This document shows, piece after piece, positions 53,874 through 62,416 of a stretch of 64,000 nt of DNA. Made by a program: the position numbers and the translations under genes. The stretch is taken from NCBI GenBank assembly GCA_002345215.1, contig DDVH01000019.1, forward strand, positions 67,865 to 131,864, read 5' to 3'. A model generated the notes under the pieces. It did no database searches and had not been told where the DNA came from. It saw nothing but the letters and a program-made list of their open reading frames with translations. How positions within the stretch are numbered: position 1 is the stretch's first letter; each line of letters begins with the position of its first letter. Source of the stretch: Anaerolineales bacterium UBA2317. Its GTDB lineage: Bacteria; Chloroflexota; Anaerolineae; Anaerolineales; Villigracilaceae.

Positions 53874-53898
53874 GTAGGGACACGGCGATGCCGTGTCC
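53874..53898. terminator. GTAGGGACACGGC palindrome acting as terminator
   Basis: Arms GGACACGGC (53878-53886) and GCCGTGTCC (53890-53898) around GAT, then TTTTTATTT. It belongs to the GTAGGGACAC family. Confidence 0.82.
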
Positions 53899-53969
53899 TT
53901 TTTATTTAAATAAATGTTGAGGTTCAAAAACCAATTACACATTAAGCAAGAAGCGGGTTTACATCAAGT

Positions 53970-53975
53970 TATAAT
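53970..53975 (+). promoter_or_regulatory. -10 box of surE
   Basis: TATAAT exactly 6 nt before the ATG at 53982, no Shine-Dalgarno. Confidence 0.5.
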
Positions 53976-53981
53976 TAATTT

Positions 53982-54746
53982 ATGCATATTTTAGTCACCA
54001 ATGATGACGGCGTAACTGCGCCCGGACTTTTAGCCCTTGCACAAGAGATGCGAAAACTTGGCAAGGTGACTGTCTTTGCGCCAGATAAAAATTGGTCTGC
54101 TTCGGGACATGTAAAGACGATGGAACGTCCATTGCGTGTGCGTGAGACGCTTCTTGCTGACGGGACACCTGCTTTTACATCCGACGGCGCGCCATCGGAT
54201 TGTGTTGCATTGTCTTTGCTTGGATTACATCAAGAACAAATTGATTTGGTCGTTTCGGGGATTAATCCACATGCCAACATCGGGCATGACATTACATATT
54301 CAGGCACAGTCACCGCCGCGATGGAAGCCGTGATAACAGGTGTAAAAGGAATTGCTGTTTCGCTTGATTCGCCAGATGGATTCAAAGGTTTATTAGATTA
54401 TTCAACTTCTGCATCTGTTGCCAGGCGTGTTGTTGAAAAAATAATTGCAGATGATTTGCCAAAAGATGTAGTGGTCAACATCAATGTGCCATATTTGAAA
54501 GAAGATGAACTCAAAGGATTTATGATTACCCGTCAGGGATTGCGTGTGTATCGTGATTTACTTGTCACGCGCAGTGACCCACGTGGCACACCTTATTATT
54601 GGATTGGTGGCGAAGCTCCCACAGGTGTTGATGAACCTGGCACAGATTTTGGGGCATTGAAAGCAGGTTATGTTTCTATCACGCCGTTGCAATTGGATTT
54701 AACGAATTACAAGTCAATGGATGTGTTGGGGAAGTGGGAATTTTGA
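53982..54746 (+). CDS. surE: 5'/3'-nucleotidase SurE
   Basis: 254 residues. LVTNDDGVTAPGLLAL (metal Asp-Asp), SDGAPSDCVAL, VSGINPHANIGHDITYSGTVTAAMEA are the SurE hallmarks. It removes phosphate from nucleoside monophosphates and some polyphosphates in the cytoplasm. The gene is predicted to be leaderless. Confidence 0.94.
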   Translation: MHILVTNDDGVTAPGLLALAQEMRKLGKVTVFAPDKNWSASGHVKTMERPLRVRETLLADGTPAFTSDGAPSDCVALSLLGLHQEQIDLVVSGINPHANIGHDITYSGTVTAAMEAVITGVKGIAVSLDSPDGFKGLLDYSTSASVARRVVEKIIADDLPKDVVVNINVPYLKEDELKGFMITRQGLRVYRDLLVTRSDPRGTPYYWIGGEAPTGVDEPGTDFGALKAGYVSITPLQLDLTNYKSMDVLGKWEF

Positions 54747-54784
54747 TATAGTTACTGAAAATCTGAAAAAAAGTAGTTTATAAA

Positions 54785-55783
54785 CTATTGATTAATAATA
54801 AAATTTACTACTTCTTCTACAATCTTGTTGCTAACGTTTGTTTCTTTAAACCATAAAACATAATCTTTGACTTTTTCAATCCGTAAAACTTTTGATTGAC
54901 TATTAGAAGGTTTTTCAGGTATAGAGCCTTTATAAGCAATAATACTTCTTACTTTTAAGTTGTATTTCTCTCCTATAACTCTGTAGCATAGATATCTAGC
55001 CCGTTTGACTTGGAGATAAGGATCAAAATAATTACCATCTAGTGTAAATTTCTTACTCCAGTTTTTCACTTCAATTACAAATATTCCATAAGGGGATATT
55101 ACAAGATGGTCTATTTGTGCAGATGCTAGCCATTCACCATCAAAGCGTATGCTTTCTATAAGATTTATCTTAACATCATTTATTAAGCAATAATTATCAG
55201 GTAGTGTTTTTAATTTTTCAATAAGTTCTATCTCTGCTATTGCACCTGCAAAGTCAGGTGAAGTAAGCGCAGATTGTAAAATCGAAACTTTATCTCTGCT
55301 ACTTTTACACTCATTTGAGACAAAATCATCAATAGAGTTTTGTGCTTTATCTAAAGCATTTTTTACAGAGATTATTTTTCTTTGAAGGATTAATGAACAA
55401 TCTTTATATTGTTTCTTTAGAATTTTTATCTTAGTTTTATACTTTTTGATAATTTGGTAATTTATAAACTTTTGTATCCATCCCATTCCACTCTGAAGAA
55501 TATCTAATTCCAATTGAACAGTTTCAATCTCATTAGATATTTGTTTCCTAGATGTTTGCAAATCGCCTTCAAAATTCTTTTCTAATTCTTGTAAATTCTT
55601 TTTCAGTGTCTCTATTTGTTCCTGAATTTTTTGGCTAGCTTTTGCCTCATCACTTTTCAATTCTCTTTTAGCTTGTTCTAGTAGCTTGGAAATTTCAGAC
55701 GGCTTCTCAGGATAAAAACCTGCATTATTTAGGTCTTTAACAACACTTTTCCATGCTCCACTTTCCCCAATGACTTTTGCCAT
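54785..55783 (-). CDS. NERD domain protein with long coiled coil
   Basis: 332 residues. Residues about 30-165 are coiled coil (Glu/Lys/Gln-rich heptads with one hydrophobic patch). The C-terminal NERD (nuclease-related) domain has GAIAEIELIEKLKTL, SAQIDHLVISPYGIFVIEVKNW, giving the E...D...E-x-K residues of the restriction-like fold. DNA cleavage is plausible but untested. AGGAGTG precedes the ATG at 55783. Like the DUF4365 gene, it is AT-rich relative to its neighbours and may be acquired. Confidence 0.82.
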   Translation of the reverse strand: MAKVIGESGAWKSVVKDLNNAGFYPEKPSEISKLLEQAKRELKSDEAKASQKIQEQIETLKKNLQELEKNFEGDLQTSRKQISNEIETVQLELDILQSGMGWIQKFINYQIIKKYKTKIKILKKQYKDCSLILQRKIISVKNALDKAQNSIDDFVSNECKSSRDKVSILQSALTSPDFAGAIAEIELIEKLKTLPDNYCLINDVKINLIESIRFDGEWLASAQIDHLVISPYGIFVIEVKNWSKKFTLDGNYFDPYLQVKRARYLCYRVIGEKYNLKVRSIIAYKGSIPEKPSNSQSKVLRIEKVKDYVLWFKETNVSNKIVEEVVNFIINQ

Positions 55784-55872
55784 GACAAATCACTCCTGAA
55801 ATATGTTTCTTCACCTAATCTGTGAATTATACTATTACCAATAGATATATAAATCTGTATTATCATCGGGCT

Positions 55873-56154
55873 ATGAACTTCCTCAAAAAACTCTTCTCCT
55901 CATCCCCTCAACCTCAAAGAAACGACTTCACCTTCACAGTCAAATGCAAACGCTGTGGCGAAGAAATTCAAGGTCGCATTGACTTAGTCAACGACCTCAG
56001 CGTTGAATACGAAGACGATAACGAATTCTATTACTCTCGCAAAGTGCTCATGGGCGAAAAGCGATGTTTTCAACGCATTGAAGTCCATTTCAAATTTTCA
56101 GGGAATAAAACTTTATTAGATAAAGATATCTTCGGTGGCGAGTTCATTGATTAA
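55873..56154 (+). CDS. Hypothetical protein with a CxxC pair
   Basis: 93 residues, not recognised. It starts MNFLKKLFSSSPQPQ; VKCKRCGEEIQGRI could be half of a zinc ribbon, and the rest is beta-like with a late KRCFQRIEVHFKF. The start is set by TATTAT at 55858-55863, 9 nt upstream. It overlaps the following membrane glycosyltransferase-like gene, so they may be expressed together. Confidence 0.55.
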   Translation: MNFLKKLFSSSPQPQRNDFTFTVKCKRCGEEIQGRIDLVNDLSVEYEDDNEFYYSRKVLMGEKRCFQRIEVHFKFSGNKTLLDKDIFGGEFID

Positions 56155-57634
56155 CCTAAAACGGTTTCAAATTTTATTTCTGATATTGCTTGCCATCTTC
56201 TTAATTGTGCAAGCAATTTTTTCTTTGCAATGGCAAATCGCACACGACGAAGCCCCATTACTGTACGAAGCCTTTCTCATGCAAAACGGCGCAGTCCCCT
56301 ACAAAGATTTTTTCGACTTTCAAATGCCAGGCAGTTACATCATCTATTATCTACTTGGCACACTCAGCAACTTCGGTCCGTTTCGCATCCGCATTCTCGA
56401 TGTATTAATTCTCGCCTCAATCATTTTCATCACCTATCACGCCTTAAAAAAAATAAATAAAACCTCCGCACTCATCGCTGGCATTTTATTTGGACTCAAA
56501 TATTTACAAGGCGGTCCCGCTTTATCTTTACAACGTGAGTACTTGATTTTGATTTTTCTATCGTTAGCGATATTTATCGCCCTTCAAGAGAATCTTTCTT
56601 TCAATCACCGCCTCATACTTGGATTTCTATTTGGTCTTGCCGCGTCAATCAAACCTCACTCCGCCATCGGACTCATCCCCATCATTCTCTTTGACCTTGA
56701 TTCCGCTTGGATTAAAAAAATATTTTATTATGCACTTGGGTTTTTGATTCTAGTTGTAGCAATTATCTTATGGCTTGCATCCACAAATGCTTTATCACCA
56801 TTTTTTGACATTGCATTAAATTACTGGGGTTTATATTCACAAATCAACGGCGAGTTAGTGATTTTATCCAGCACAGAAAGATTATCTTACATTTTGAATC
56901 TCGTCTGGCGTTTCGGTGGCCATGCACTTTGGCTCATCCCTGCCACATTTGCTATTTACTTGAATCAAAACAAAAAAACATATCTGCTTGCAAGTTTAAC
57001 ATTATGCTATGCAATCTATCCCGCCTTCACAGGTCAATTTTTCCCATATCATTACATCCTATTTATTTACTTCATCATCCTTCTCGCATCATTATCCATT
57101 ACCCATTATCCATTATCCATTACCCATTATCCATTATCCATTAATTATCTTTCCTCCATCCTCTTTCTTCTCACTCTTTTCATCACCATCCGCCCATCCC
57201 AAACATTTATTCGCCAACTCAACAACCAACCCATCGTCACCTCATCAGACCGTGCAATAGAAATCGCAAACTTTCTCGAAAAGAATCTTGAAACAGGTGA
57301 TTTCGTCCAACCTCTCGATTGGACAGGCGGCACTCTGCTCGCTATGCTTGAAACTCGTGCACTGATTGCAACTGAATACGTTTTTGATTTTTATTTCTAC
57401 CATCACATCTCAAACCCATATATCCAAAACTTGCGAAATGATTTTATAAATCAATTACAGGATTCTATGCCACGTTTTATTATCGAAGTCACTTCTGCTG
57501 ATAAACCCTGGGTTGGCGGTGACGATACAACTCGCACCAAATTCCCCGAATTACAGAATTTCTTAGATGAAAATTATTCCATTACAATTCAAAAAGATGA
57601 TTATGTCATTTACGAACTAGACGATAGACCGTAG
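56135..57634 (+). CDS. GT-C-like polytopic membrane glycosyltransferase
   Basis: 499 residues with about eleven helices. Near the N-terminus, QIAHDEAPLLYEAF provides the Asp-Glu pair expected in the first outside loop of GT-C enzymes (ArnT/PMT-like), followed by PYKDFFDFQMPGSY. It probably uses a polyprenyl-phosphate sugar. The start is GTG 56135, or TTG 56147. The frame contains a heptamer array translated as ITHYPLSITHYPLS, and its stop TAG lies in three TAGACCG-type heptamers (57618-57638). Confidence 0.68.
   Translation: MASSLINLKRFQILFLILLAIFLIVQAIFSLQWQIAHDEAPLLYEAFLMQNGAVPYKDFFDFQMPGSYIIYYLLGTLSNFGPFRIRILDVLILASIIFITYHALKKINKTSALIAGILFGLKYLQGGPALSLQREYLILIFLSLAIFIALQENLSFNHRLILGFLFGLAASIKPHSAIGLIPIILFDLDSAWIKKIFYYALGFLILVVAIILWLASTNALSPFFDIALNYWGLYSQINGELVILSSTERLSYILNLVWRFGGHALWLIPATFAIYLNQNKKTYLLASLTLCYAIYPAFTGQFFPYHYILFIYFIILLASLSITHYPLSITHYPLSINYLSSILFLLTLFITIRPSQTFIRQLNNQPIVTSSDRAIEIANFLEKNLETGDFVQPLDWTGGTLLAMLETRALIATEYVFDFYFYHHISNPYIQNLRNDFINQLQDSMPRFIIEVTSADKPWVGGDDTTRTKFPELQNFLDENYSITIQKDDYVIYELDDRP
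57091..57139 (+). repeat. Heptamer array inside the GT-C-like gene
   Basis: Seven exact-phase 7-mers: ATTATCC, ATTACCC, ATTATCC, ATTATCC, ATTACCC, ATTATCC, ATTATCC. Because three heptamers make seven codons, the protein shows a 7-residue repeat ITHYPLS. Confidence 0.9.
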
Positions 57635-57638
57635 ACCA
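57618..57638 (+). repeat. TAGACCG heptamers at the gene end
   Basis: TAGACGA, TAGACCG, TAGACCA. The TAG of the third unit (57632-57634) is the stop codon of the GT-C-like gene. Confidence 0.6.
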
Positions 57639-57648
57639 TCTTCAACTT

Positions 57649-59151
57649 ATGAAAAATCTACATCGTATTTCCATTCTTTACTTAATTTTTCCATTTCTCT
57701 TATTTTTATTCGGATGGCTTCGTTTATCTATTTCAATCCCTATTTTCTTAATCATCATTTTTACACTCTATCAATTTCTCAAACAAGATTTTCCACTTTC
57801 CACTTTCCGCTTTTCTAAAACTACTGCTTTCTGCCTTTTGCTTACTGGCTCTTGGCTCTTCCTCTCCGGCATCGGCGGCTACGCTTTCCAAAACTGGGAC
57901 CATCATTGGCGCAATGCAGTGTTTCACGATTTAATCAATTTTGATTTTCCAATCTATTATTCCCAACCTGAAAGCGGACCAATAAAAATGCTGGTCTATT
58001 ACGTCGGCTATTGGCTTCCTTCTGCATGGATTGGAAAACTTTTCGGTTGGCAAATTGCGAATTTATTTCTATTCTTATGGTCTTGGCTTGGAATTATTCT
58101 CATAACACTTCAACTCAGTAACTTCTTAAAAACTTCTCCAATCAAAATAACTTTATTATTTATTCTCTTTAGCGGATTAGATTCACTAGGCGTTTTATTC
58201 TTTCCACAAGAATATCCGACTTTATTTCCACCTGTAACCCATCTTGAAATCTGGTCTGGGAATTTACAGTATTCATCTTTTACAACGCAATTGTTTTGGG
58301 TATTTAATCAAGCCATGCCTGCGTGGTTGTGTATTGTGTTAATTTTGGAGTCAAGTGGCTTGCCACTTGATAAGCAGGAGCAAGTTCCTGCACATAAAAT
58401 TTTTATCTGGTCTCTCTGCTTCTTCTTCGCCCCACTTGCTTCTATTGGATTATTCCCTTACGTAGTAATTGAAATTTTCAAAAATACAAACATCAAATCA
58501 ATACTTAAAAATATTAATTACTCAATTCTTGCTTCATCCATAATCATTTCTCTTCTTTCTTATTTTTATTTTTCATCGAACACTGCCGCCCAAACTCGTG
58601 GACTTCAAATCATTCCATTCAAAGAATTTATATTTTTCTTTTTACTCGAAGGTGGGATTTTATGGTTGCTACTTGCTCCAATCAAATATCGTGACCCGCG
58701 TTGGATTATCACAGGCATTTTACTTATTATTATCCCTTTCATCCAAATCGGCTCAGGGCGAGATTTTGTCATGCGAGCCTCGATTGCGCCATTATTTTAT
58801 TTGATGATATTAACTGGGGAAACTATTTTTTCAAAACAGACTAAACAAAAATTACTAATTCCTATTTACATATTACTTCTCATCGGCGCATTGACTCCAC
58901 TGTACGAAATCAATCGCTCGATTTATAGAACCTATGAATATTATTTTATTTTAGACGAAGAACAACGCCTCACGACATTGCCCATGCCTGCTACTGAGAT
59001 TCAACCTGCTGGTAGGCTTGAAGCGGAGCATCCAAATAGGTTGGTTGCAGATGAAATCGTCTCATTAGAATTTATGCAAGGTGAATTAGCAGAAAATTTT
59101 ATTGCAAATGTACGGCAGACGTTGTATTATAAATATCTAGCAAAGCGTTAA
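57649..59151 (+). CDS. Polytopic membrane protein, possible second GT-C-like glycosyltransferase
   Basis: 500 residues with about eleven helices. FQNWDHHWRNAVFHDLI in the first outside loop has an Asp-His-His cluster, and PLYEINRSIYRTYEYYF precedes a soluble C-terminal tail. I cannot assign a family firmly; many Chloroflexota membrane proteins of unknown function look like this. It starts 14 nt after the previous gene. Three foreign-looking repeats lie in the frame (57792-57861, 58351-58391 and possibly near 59000-59040). Confidence 0.6.
   Translation: MKNLHRISILYLIFPFLLFLFGWLRLSISIPIFLIIIFTLYQFLKQDFPLSTFRFSKTTAFCLLLTGSWLFLSGIGGYAFQNWDHHWRNAVFHDLINFDFPIYYSQPESGPIKMLVYYVGYWLPSAWIGKLFGWQIANLFLFLWSWLGIILITLQLSNFLKTSPIKITLLFILFSGLDSLGVLFFPQEYPTLFPPVTHLEIWSGNLQYSSFTTQLFWVFNQAMPAWLCIVLILESSGLPLDKQEQVPAHKIFIWSLCFFFAPLASIGLFPYVVIEIFKNTNIKSILKNINYSILASSIIISLLSYFYFSSNTAAQTRGLQIIPFKEFIFFFLLEGGILWLLLAPIKYRDPRWIITGILLIIIPFIQIGSGRDFVMRASIAPLFYLMILTGETIFSKQTKQKLLIPIYILLLIGALTPLYEINRSIYRTYEYYFILDEEQRLTTLPMPATEIQPAGRLEAEHPNRLVADEIVSLEFMQGELAENFIANVRQTLYYKYLAKR
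57792..57861 (+). repeat. Ten-unit heptamer array inside a membrane-protein gene
   Basis: TCCACTT, TCCACTT, TCCGCTT, TTCTAAA, ACTACTG, CTTTCTG, CCTTTTG, CTTACTG, GCTCTTG, GCTCTTC, in unbroken 7-nt phase. It encodes the region around LSTFRFSKTTAFCLLLTGSW. Confidence 0.75.
58351..58391. repeat. Two palindromes inside a membrane-protein gene
   Basis: TCAAGTGGC-TT-GCCACTTGA (58351-58370) is perfect; GCAGGA...TCCTGC (58374-58391) follows. Together they encode the charged stretch SSGLPLDKQEQVPAH between two helices, unlike the surrounding sequence. Confidence 0.7.
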
Positions 59152-59162
59152 TAGGAAACAAA

Positions 59163-59519
59163 ATGAATCTTCCCTCTCTCTCTGATCCTCAAAAATTTTA
59201 TGCCGAAGTGTGGAATATCGTTACAAGAATCCCGCGCGGGAAAGTTGCTTCTTACGGACAAATTGCAAAAATGATTCGTCCGCCTGCTGGTGTGGATGCT
59301 GAAACATATCTTGAATATGGTGCTTTGTGGGTGAGCAATGCTGTGGCGAGTAGCCCGAATGAAGTGCCGTGGCAAAGAGTGGTCAGTTCAAAAGGTGAAA
59401 TTAATGACCGCGACAAAATACAAGCCAAACGACATCAACTTTTATTGGAAGATGAAGGTGTTCCATTTGGAGTTCGTGGTCGCATTGACATGAAAAAATA
59501 TGGTTGGAATGGGAAATAA
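59163..59519 (+). CDS. Alkyltransferase-like protein (ATL), copy 1
   Basis: 118 residues, the DNA-binding domain of the MGMT/Ada-C family. IPRGKVASYGQIAKMI is the recognition region, and VPWQRVV has Trp in place of the acceptor Cys of PCHRV, so it cannot take up alkyl groups. ATL proteins bind O6-alkylguanine and hand it to nucleotide excision repair. It is followed after 3 nt by a second ATL gene. Confidence 0.9.
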   Translation: MNLPSLSDPQKFYAEVWNIVTRIPRGKVASYGQIAKMIRPPAGVDAETYLEYGALWVSNAVASSPNEVPWQRVVSSKGEINDRDKIQAKRHQLLLEDEGVPFGVRGRIDMKKYGWNGK

Positions 59520-59522
59520 TAT

Positions 59523-59912
59523 ATGCCATCTTTTTCTTCACCGCCTAATCAACAAACATATTACGAAGAAGTGTGGATGATTGTCCGTAAAATTCCGCGT
59601 GGGAAAGTTGCTACATACGGACAAATTGCAAAAATGATTCCACCGCCGAATGGTGTAGATATTGAAGCCTACAAAGCATTTGCTCCGCGTTGGGTTGGTG
59701 GTGCAATGGCGAATTGCCCTGATGATGTGCCGTGGCAAAGAGTGATTAACTCGAAAGGTGAAATCAGTGAACGTGCTGGGGCTGAGAAACAACGTCAGTT
59801 GCTAGAAGGAGAAGGCGTTAAGTTTGATGCGAAAGATAAAGTTGATTTAAAGAAATTCGGTTGGAATGGATCCAATGATGATGCGCAGATTATTCAATCA
59901 AAATTATTTTAA
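59523..59912 (+). CDS. Alkyltransferase-like protein (ATL), copy 2
   Basis: 129 residues, clearly a paralogue of the preceding protein (EVW.IV..IPRGKVA.YGQIAKMI.PP.GVD). It also has VPWQRV with Trp for the catalytic Cys. Differences cluster in the middle (AFAPRWVGGAMANCPDD versus EYGALWVSNAVASSPNE) and at the longer C-terminus. Its stop overlaps the convergent holA stop. Confidence 0.9.
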   Translation: MPSFSSPPNQQTYYEEVWMIVRKIPRGKVATYGQIAKMIPPPNGVDIEAYKAFAPRWVGGAMANCPDDVPWQRVINSKGEISERAGAEKQRQLLEGEGVKFDAKDKVDLKKFGWNGSNDDAQIIQSKLF

Positions 59913-60877
59913 TTCTTCAATTCAACAATCAATGTATCCAAAGCCAAGTCTAATGTCACTTGGCTTGTTTTAACTTGCTCATCAATGCGTAACAATTTTC
60001 GGTAAATATTTTCTAAAGACTCAATTGAAAAACGATTTGCTTGCCCCGTTGTTTTTTCTGCTACAAACGGATGCACACCTAATGCGCGTGCCACATCATC
60101 TTTGTTGCCACGTCCATCTAAAATTTCGCGGGCTTGAATCAATAAACGAAATTGACGCACAACCATGCCCCACAATGAAAACGGGTCTTCATTTTCTAAC
60201 AAGCGATGCAATAATTTTTGCGCGACTTTTCCATTACCTTGTGACAATGCATCTACAAAATCAAACACACTTTGTTGTGATGTGACAATACAAACCGCCT
60301 CAACATCTGACGTTCGAACTGCTCGCTCCCAGTTGACATACGCCAACAGTTTAGCAATTTCCATCCCCGCCTGACGTGTATCCACACCGACCATTTCAGC
60401 CAATTTGCTTGCAGCGGCTGGCTCCATTTGCCCGCCTTGATTTTTTACTTCATTCATAATCCAGCCTGTCATATCTCTTTGTTTGGGAAGAAAAAATGCT
60501 TGCGTCTTAATAGCAGAAGAATTTTTTCCAGCCCATTTGATTAACCAATGTTTCTCTACTTCTTTCGGTTCAATCAATTCATGAATGACAAGTTTTGCAG
60601 TGTCAGGAGTCTTTTCTAAAAATTCTAAAAACTTTTTTCTTGTAGCAGGATTATTAAATTTACTCGATGGATTTTCAAGCAACACCAATCTCTTTGGTGC
60701 CAGAAAAGGCATAGCATTAACTGCGTTATTCAAATCATTTTCAGTCATTGTGCGCGCTTCGAGACGAGTTGTATTCATACCCGCCGTGGTTGGGTCACCG
60801 AGATCGGACTCGAAGTCTTTTAGTTTGCGTGTGATGGCAAATTCGTCATTGCCGTGGAGGAAAAAAATATTGGGCAT
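59909..60877 (-). CDS. holA: DNA polymerase III subunit delta
   Basis: 322 residues. IFFLHGNDEFAITRKLKDF at the N-terminus, KRLVLLENP, and the C-terminal DPFSLWGMVVRQFRLLIQAREI match HolA. It opens the sliding clamp within the clamp loader. ATG 60877 is used; the open frame extends to 60952 only because the upstream repeat lacks stops. The message leader contains the palindromic repeat 60906-60952. Confidence 0.9.
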   Translation of the reverse strand: MPNIFFLHGNDEFAITRKLKDFESDLGDPTTAGMNTTRLEARTMTENDLNNAVNAMPFLAPKRLVLLENPSSKFNNPATRKKFLEFLEKTPDTAKLVIHELIEPKEVEKHWLIKWAGKNSSAIKTQAFFLPKQRDMTGWIMNEVKNQGGQMEPAAASKLAEMVGVDTRQAGMEIAKLLAYVNWERAVRTSDVEAVCIVTSQQSVFDFVDALSQGNGKVAQKLLHRLLENEDPFSLWGMVVRQFRLLIQAREILDGRGNKDDVARALGVHPFVAEKTTGQANRFSIESLENIYRKLLRIDEQVKTSQVTLDLALDTLIVELKN

Positions 60878-60905
60878 TTGAATTGAAAGAAGAAAGATGA
60901 AAGAC

Positions 60906-60952
60906 GGTGGTCGAGTAGGTTGAGGCGATAGCCGAAACCGTATCGAGACCAC
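60906..60952. repeat. GGTGGTCGAGTAGG...CGAGACCAC repeat
   Basis: Imperfect inverted repeat: GTGGTC/GACCAC outer arms with TCGAGTAGGTTGAGGCGATAG inside. This word set (CTCAACCTACTCGACCACC) is a widespread intergenic repeat type in Chloroflexota and other bacteria. It lies in the holA leader. Confidence 0.7.
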
Positions 60953-60955
60953 AAT

Positions 60956-61444
60956 TTATTTTGTAATCACTCGATGCACACCTTTGCGGACGTAGATAAT
61001 ATCCACAATTTGTAGATTACCAAGACGGGCTTCTGTCGTCACACGTTTTTGTAGCCACGGTCCGAGTGGTCTGCTCATGTTAAAACCTACAAGTCCCAAA
61101 ATTAATGCAAATGGAATCAACATGAATCGCCAAAGGGTAGATTTAGTTCCACGAAGCGGCAACCAAGCAAACCCTGCGGAAAGAAGCGCAGTGGTTGCTA
61201 GATTCGTTCCACAACCGGGATGAATCGCTAAATCATGTTCGCCGGAGTTTAATCGCGCATGGGCTTCGGTCACACATTCCCAAACATCTTGCGTGTTTAA
61301 ATTTCCGAGCAAATAAAAACCAGTTGGATTGGAATGACCTGCCATGCGCTGGTTTGGATGTTTGTGCGAAAGCAAATGAATGCTGGCATGTTCAAGCGCG
61401 TGATTGCGTCGCGTTTCGAGAATGAGTGGTAAATCAAGAATCAT
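60956..61444 (-). CDS. DUF6391-like membrane protein
   Basis: 162 residues. RRNHALEHASIHLLSHKHP is the recognisable family start, HPGCGTNLATTALLSAG follows, then two membrane helices and a basic C-terminus. The His/Glu content suggests metal binding, but no function is known. AAAGGAA precedes the ATG. It is 78 nt upstream of holA and in the same direction. Confidence 0.7.
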   Translation of the reverse strand: MILDLPLILETRRNHALEHASIHLLSHKHPNQRMAGHSNPTGFYLLGNLNTQDVWECVTEAHARLNSGEHDLAIHPGCGTNLATTALLSAGFAWLPLRGTKSTLWRFMLIPFALILGLVGFNMSRPLGPWLQKRVTTEARLGNLQIVDIIYVRKGVHRVITK

Positions 61445-61456
61445 TTTTAATTCCTT

Positions 61457-62416
61457 TTACACTACTGCATAAATTTGTTCAAGCATTTTTGCAAACTCAC
61501 CCGATGGACGCGGTTTGAGAATTTCTTTTCTTTCATCGCGTGTGAGTGAGTGCATGAGTAAATATTGCACAGCATATTTTCTGAACAAACGCGAGCCGTC
61601 TTCATCACCATAAAATTCAACACAACGCGCCAAATGTTTATGAATTAAATCTTGCATCATTTGTGGTGATACATCTTCGCGGTCAATGCGAGAAAAAATC
61701 CAAGGATTTGCAATCGCACCACGACCAATCATGACAGCATCTGCATTGGTATGATGTTTCATACGGTCAATATCTGCGACTCTTTTTATATCACCGCTTC
61801 CAATGACTGGAATTTTTACTGTTGACTTAACCTCAGCCACTGCATCCCAATTGGCTTGACCAGCATAGCGTTGTTCTTTGGTGCGACCATGAATTGCAAT
61901 TAATGAGCCGCCTTCTTCTTCGACAATTCTTGCAATCAGTTTATAGTTTTTATTTTTATCCCAGCCCAACCGAATCTTTCCAGTGACTGGAACTTTTAAA
62001 TTCTTTACAAGTTTTCTAAAAGTTCTTGCAATCGTCAATGGAGAAGGCATCATACCAACGCCTGCGCCACGGTCTGCAATTGTTTTAGCCGGGCAACCCA
62101 TATTCAAATCAATAATGTCTGGATTTAATTTTTCAATTTGTAATGCCGCTTTGAGAATCAAATCTGGGTCTTCGCCATAGATTTGAAATGTCATCGGTCT
62201 TTCAGGTTCTTTGAAAAACAATCGCTTGGCAGGTTCTTTTGACTTGCTAAGAATTTTTTCTACTTTTACAAATTCGGTGTAACTCATGGCTGAGCCGAGT
62301 TCACGACAAATGGAACGGAAGGGCCAATCGGAATAGCCGTCCATTGGCGCGAGGATAGTATCCCCGTAGATGGGGATATTCTTAATAAAAAAATTAGGAA
62401 CTGAATTTTTACTCAT
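61457..62416 (-). CDS. dusB: tRNA-dihydrouridine synthase
   Basis: 319 residues. ILAPMDGYSDWPFRSICRELG, DLNMGCPAKTIADRGAGVGMM with the catalytic Cys, GKIRLGWD, IHGRTKEQRYAG and VIGSGDI are the FMN-binding Dus barrel motifs. It reduces uridines in the tRNA D loop. ATG 62416 is chosen over the ORF start at 62476 because the family begins there; TATACT (62428-62433) is 11 nt upstream. DusB is the closest type by eye. Confidence 0.9.
   Translation of the reverse strand: MSKNSVPNFFIKNIPIYGDTILAPMDGYSDWPFRSICRELGSAMSYTEFVKVEKILSKSKEPAKRLFFKEPERPMTFQIYGEDPDLILKAALQIEKLNPDIIDLNMGCPAKTIADRGAGVGMMPSPLTIARTFRKLVKNLKVPVTGKIRLGWDKNKNYKLIARIVEEEGGSLIAIHGRTKEQRYAGQANWDAVAEVKSTVKIPVIGSGDIKRVADIDRMKHHTNADAVMIGRGAIANPWIFSRIDREDVSPQMMQDLIHKHLARCVEFYGDEDGSRLFRKYAVQYLLMHSLTRDERKEILKPRPSGEFAKMLEQIYAVV

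Noticed and set aside
57091..57139. Possible CRISPR array
   Set aside because: The units are contiguous heptamers without spacers, and no cas genes are present.
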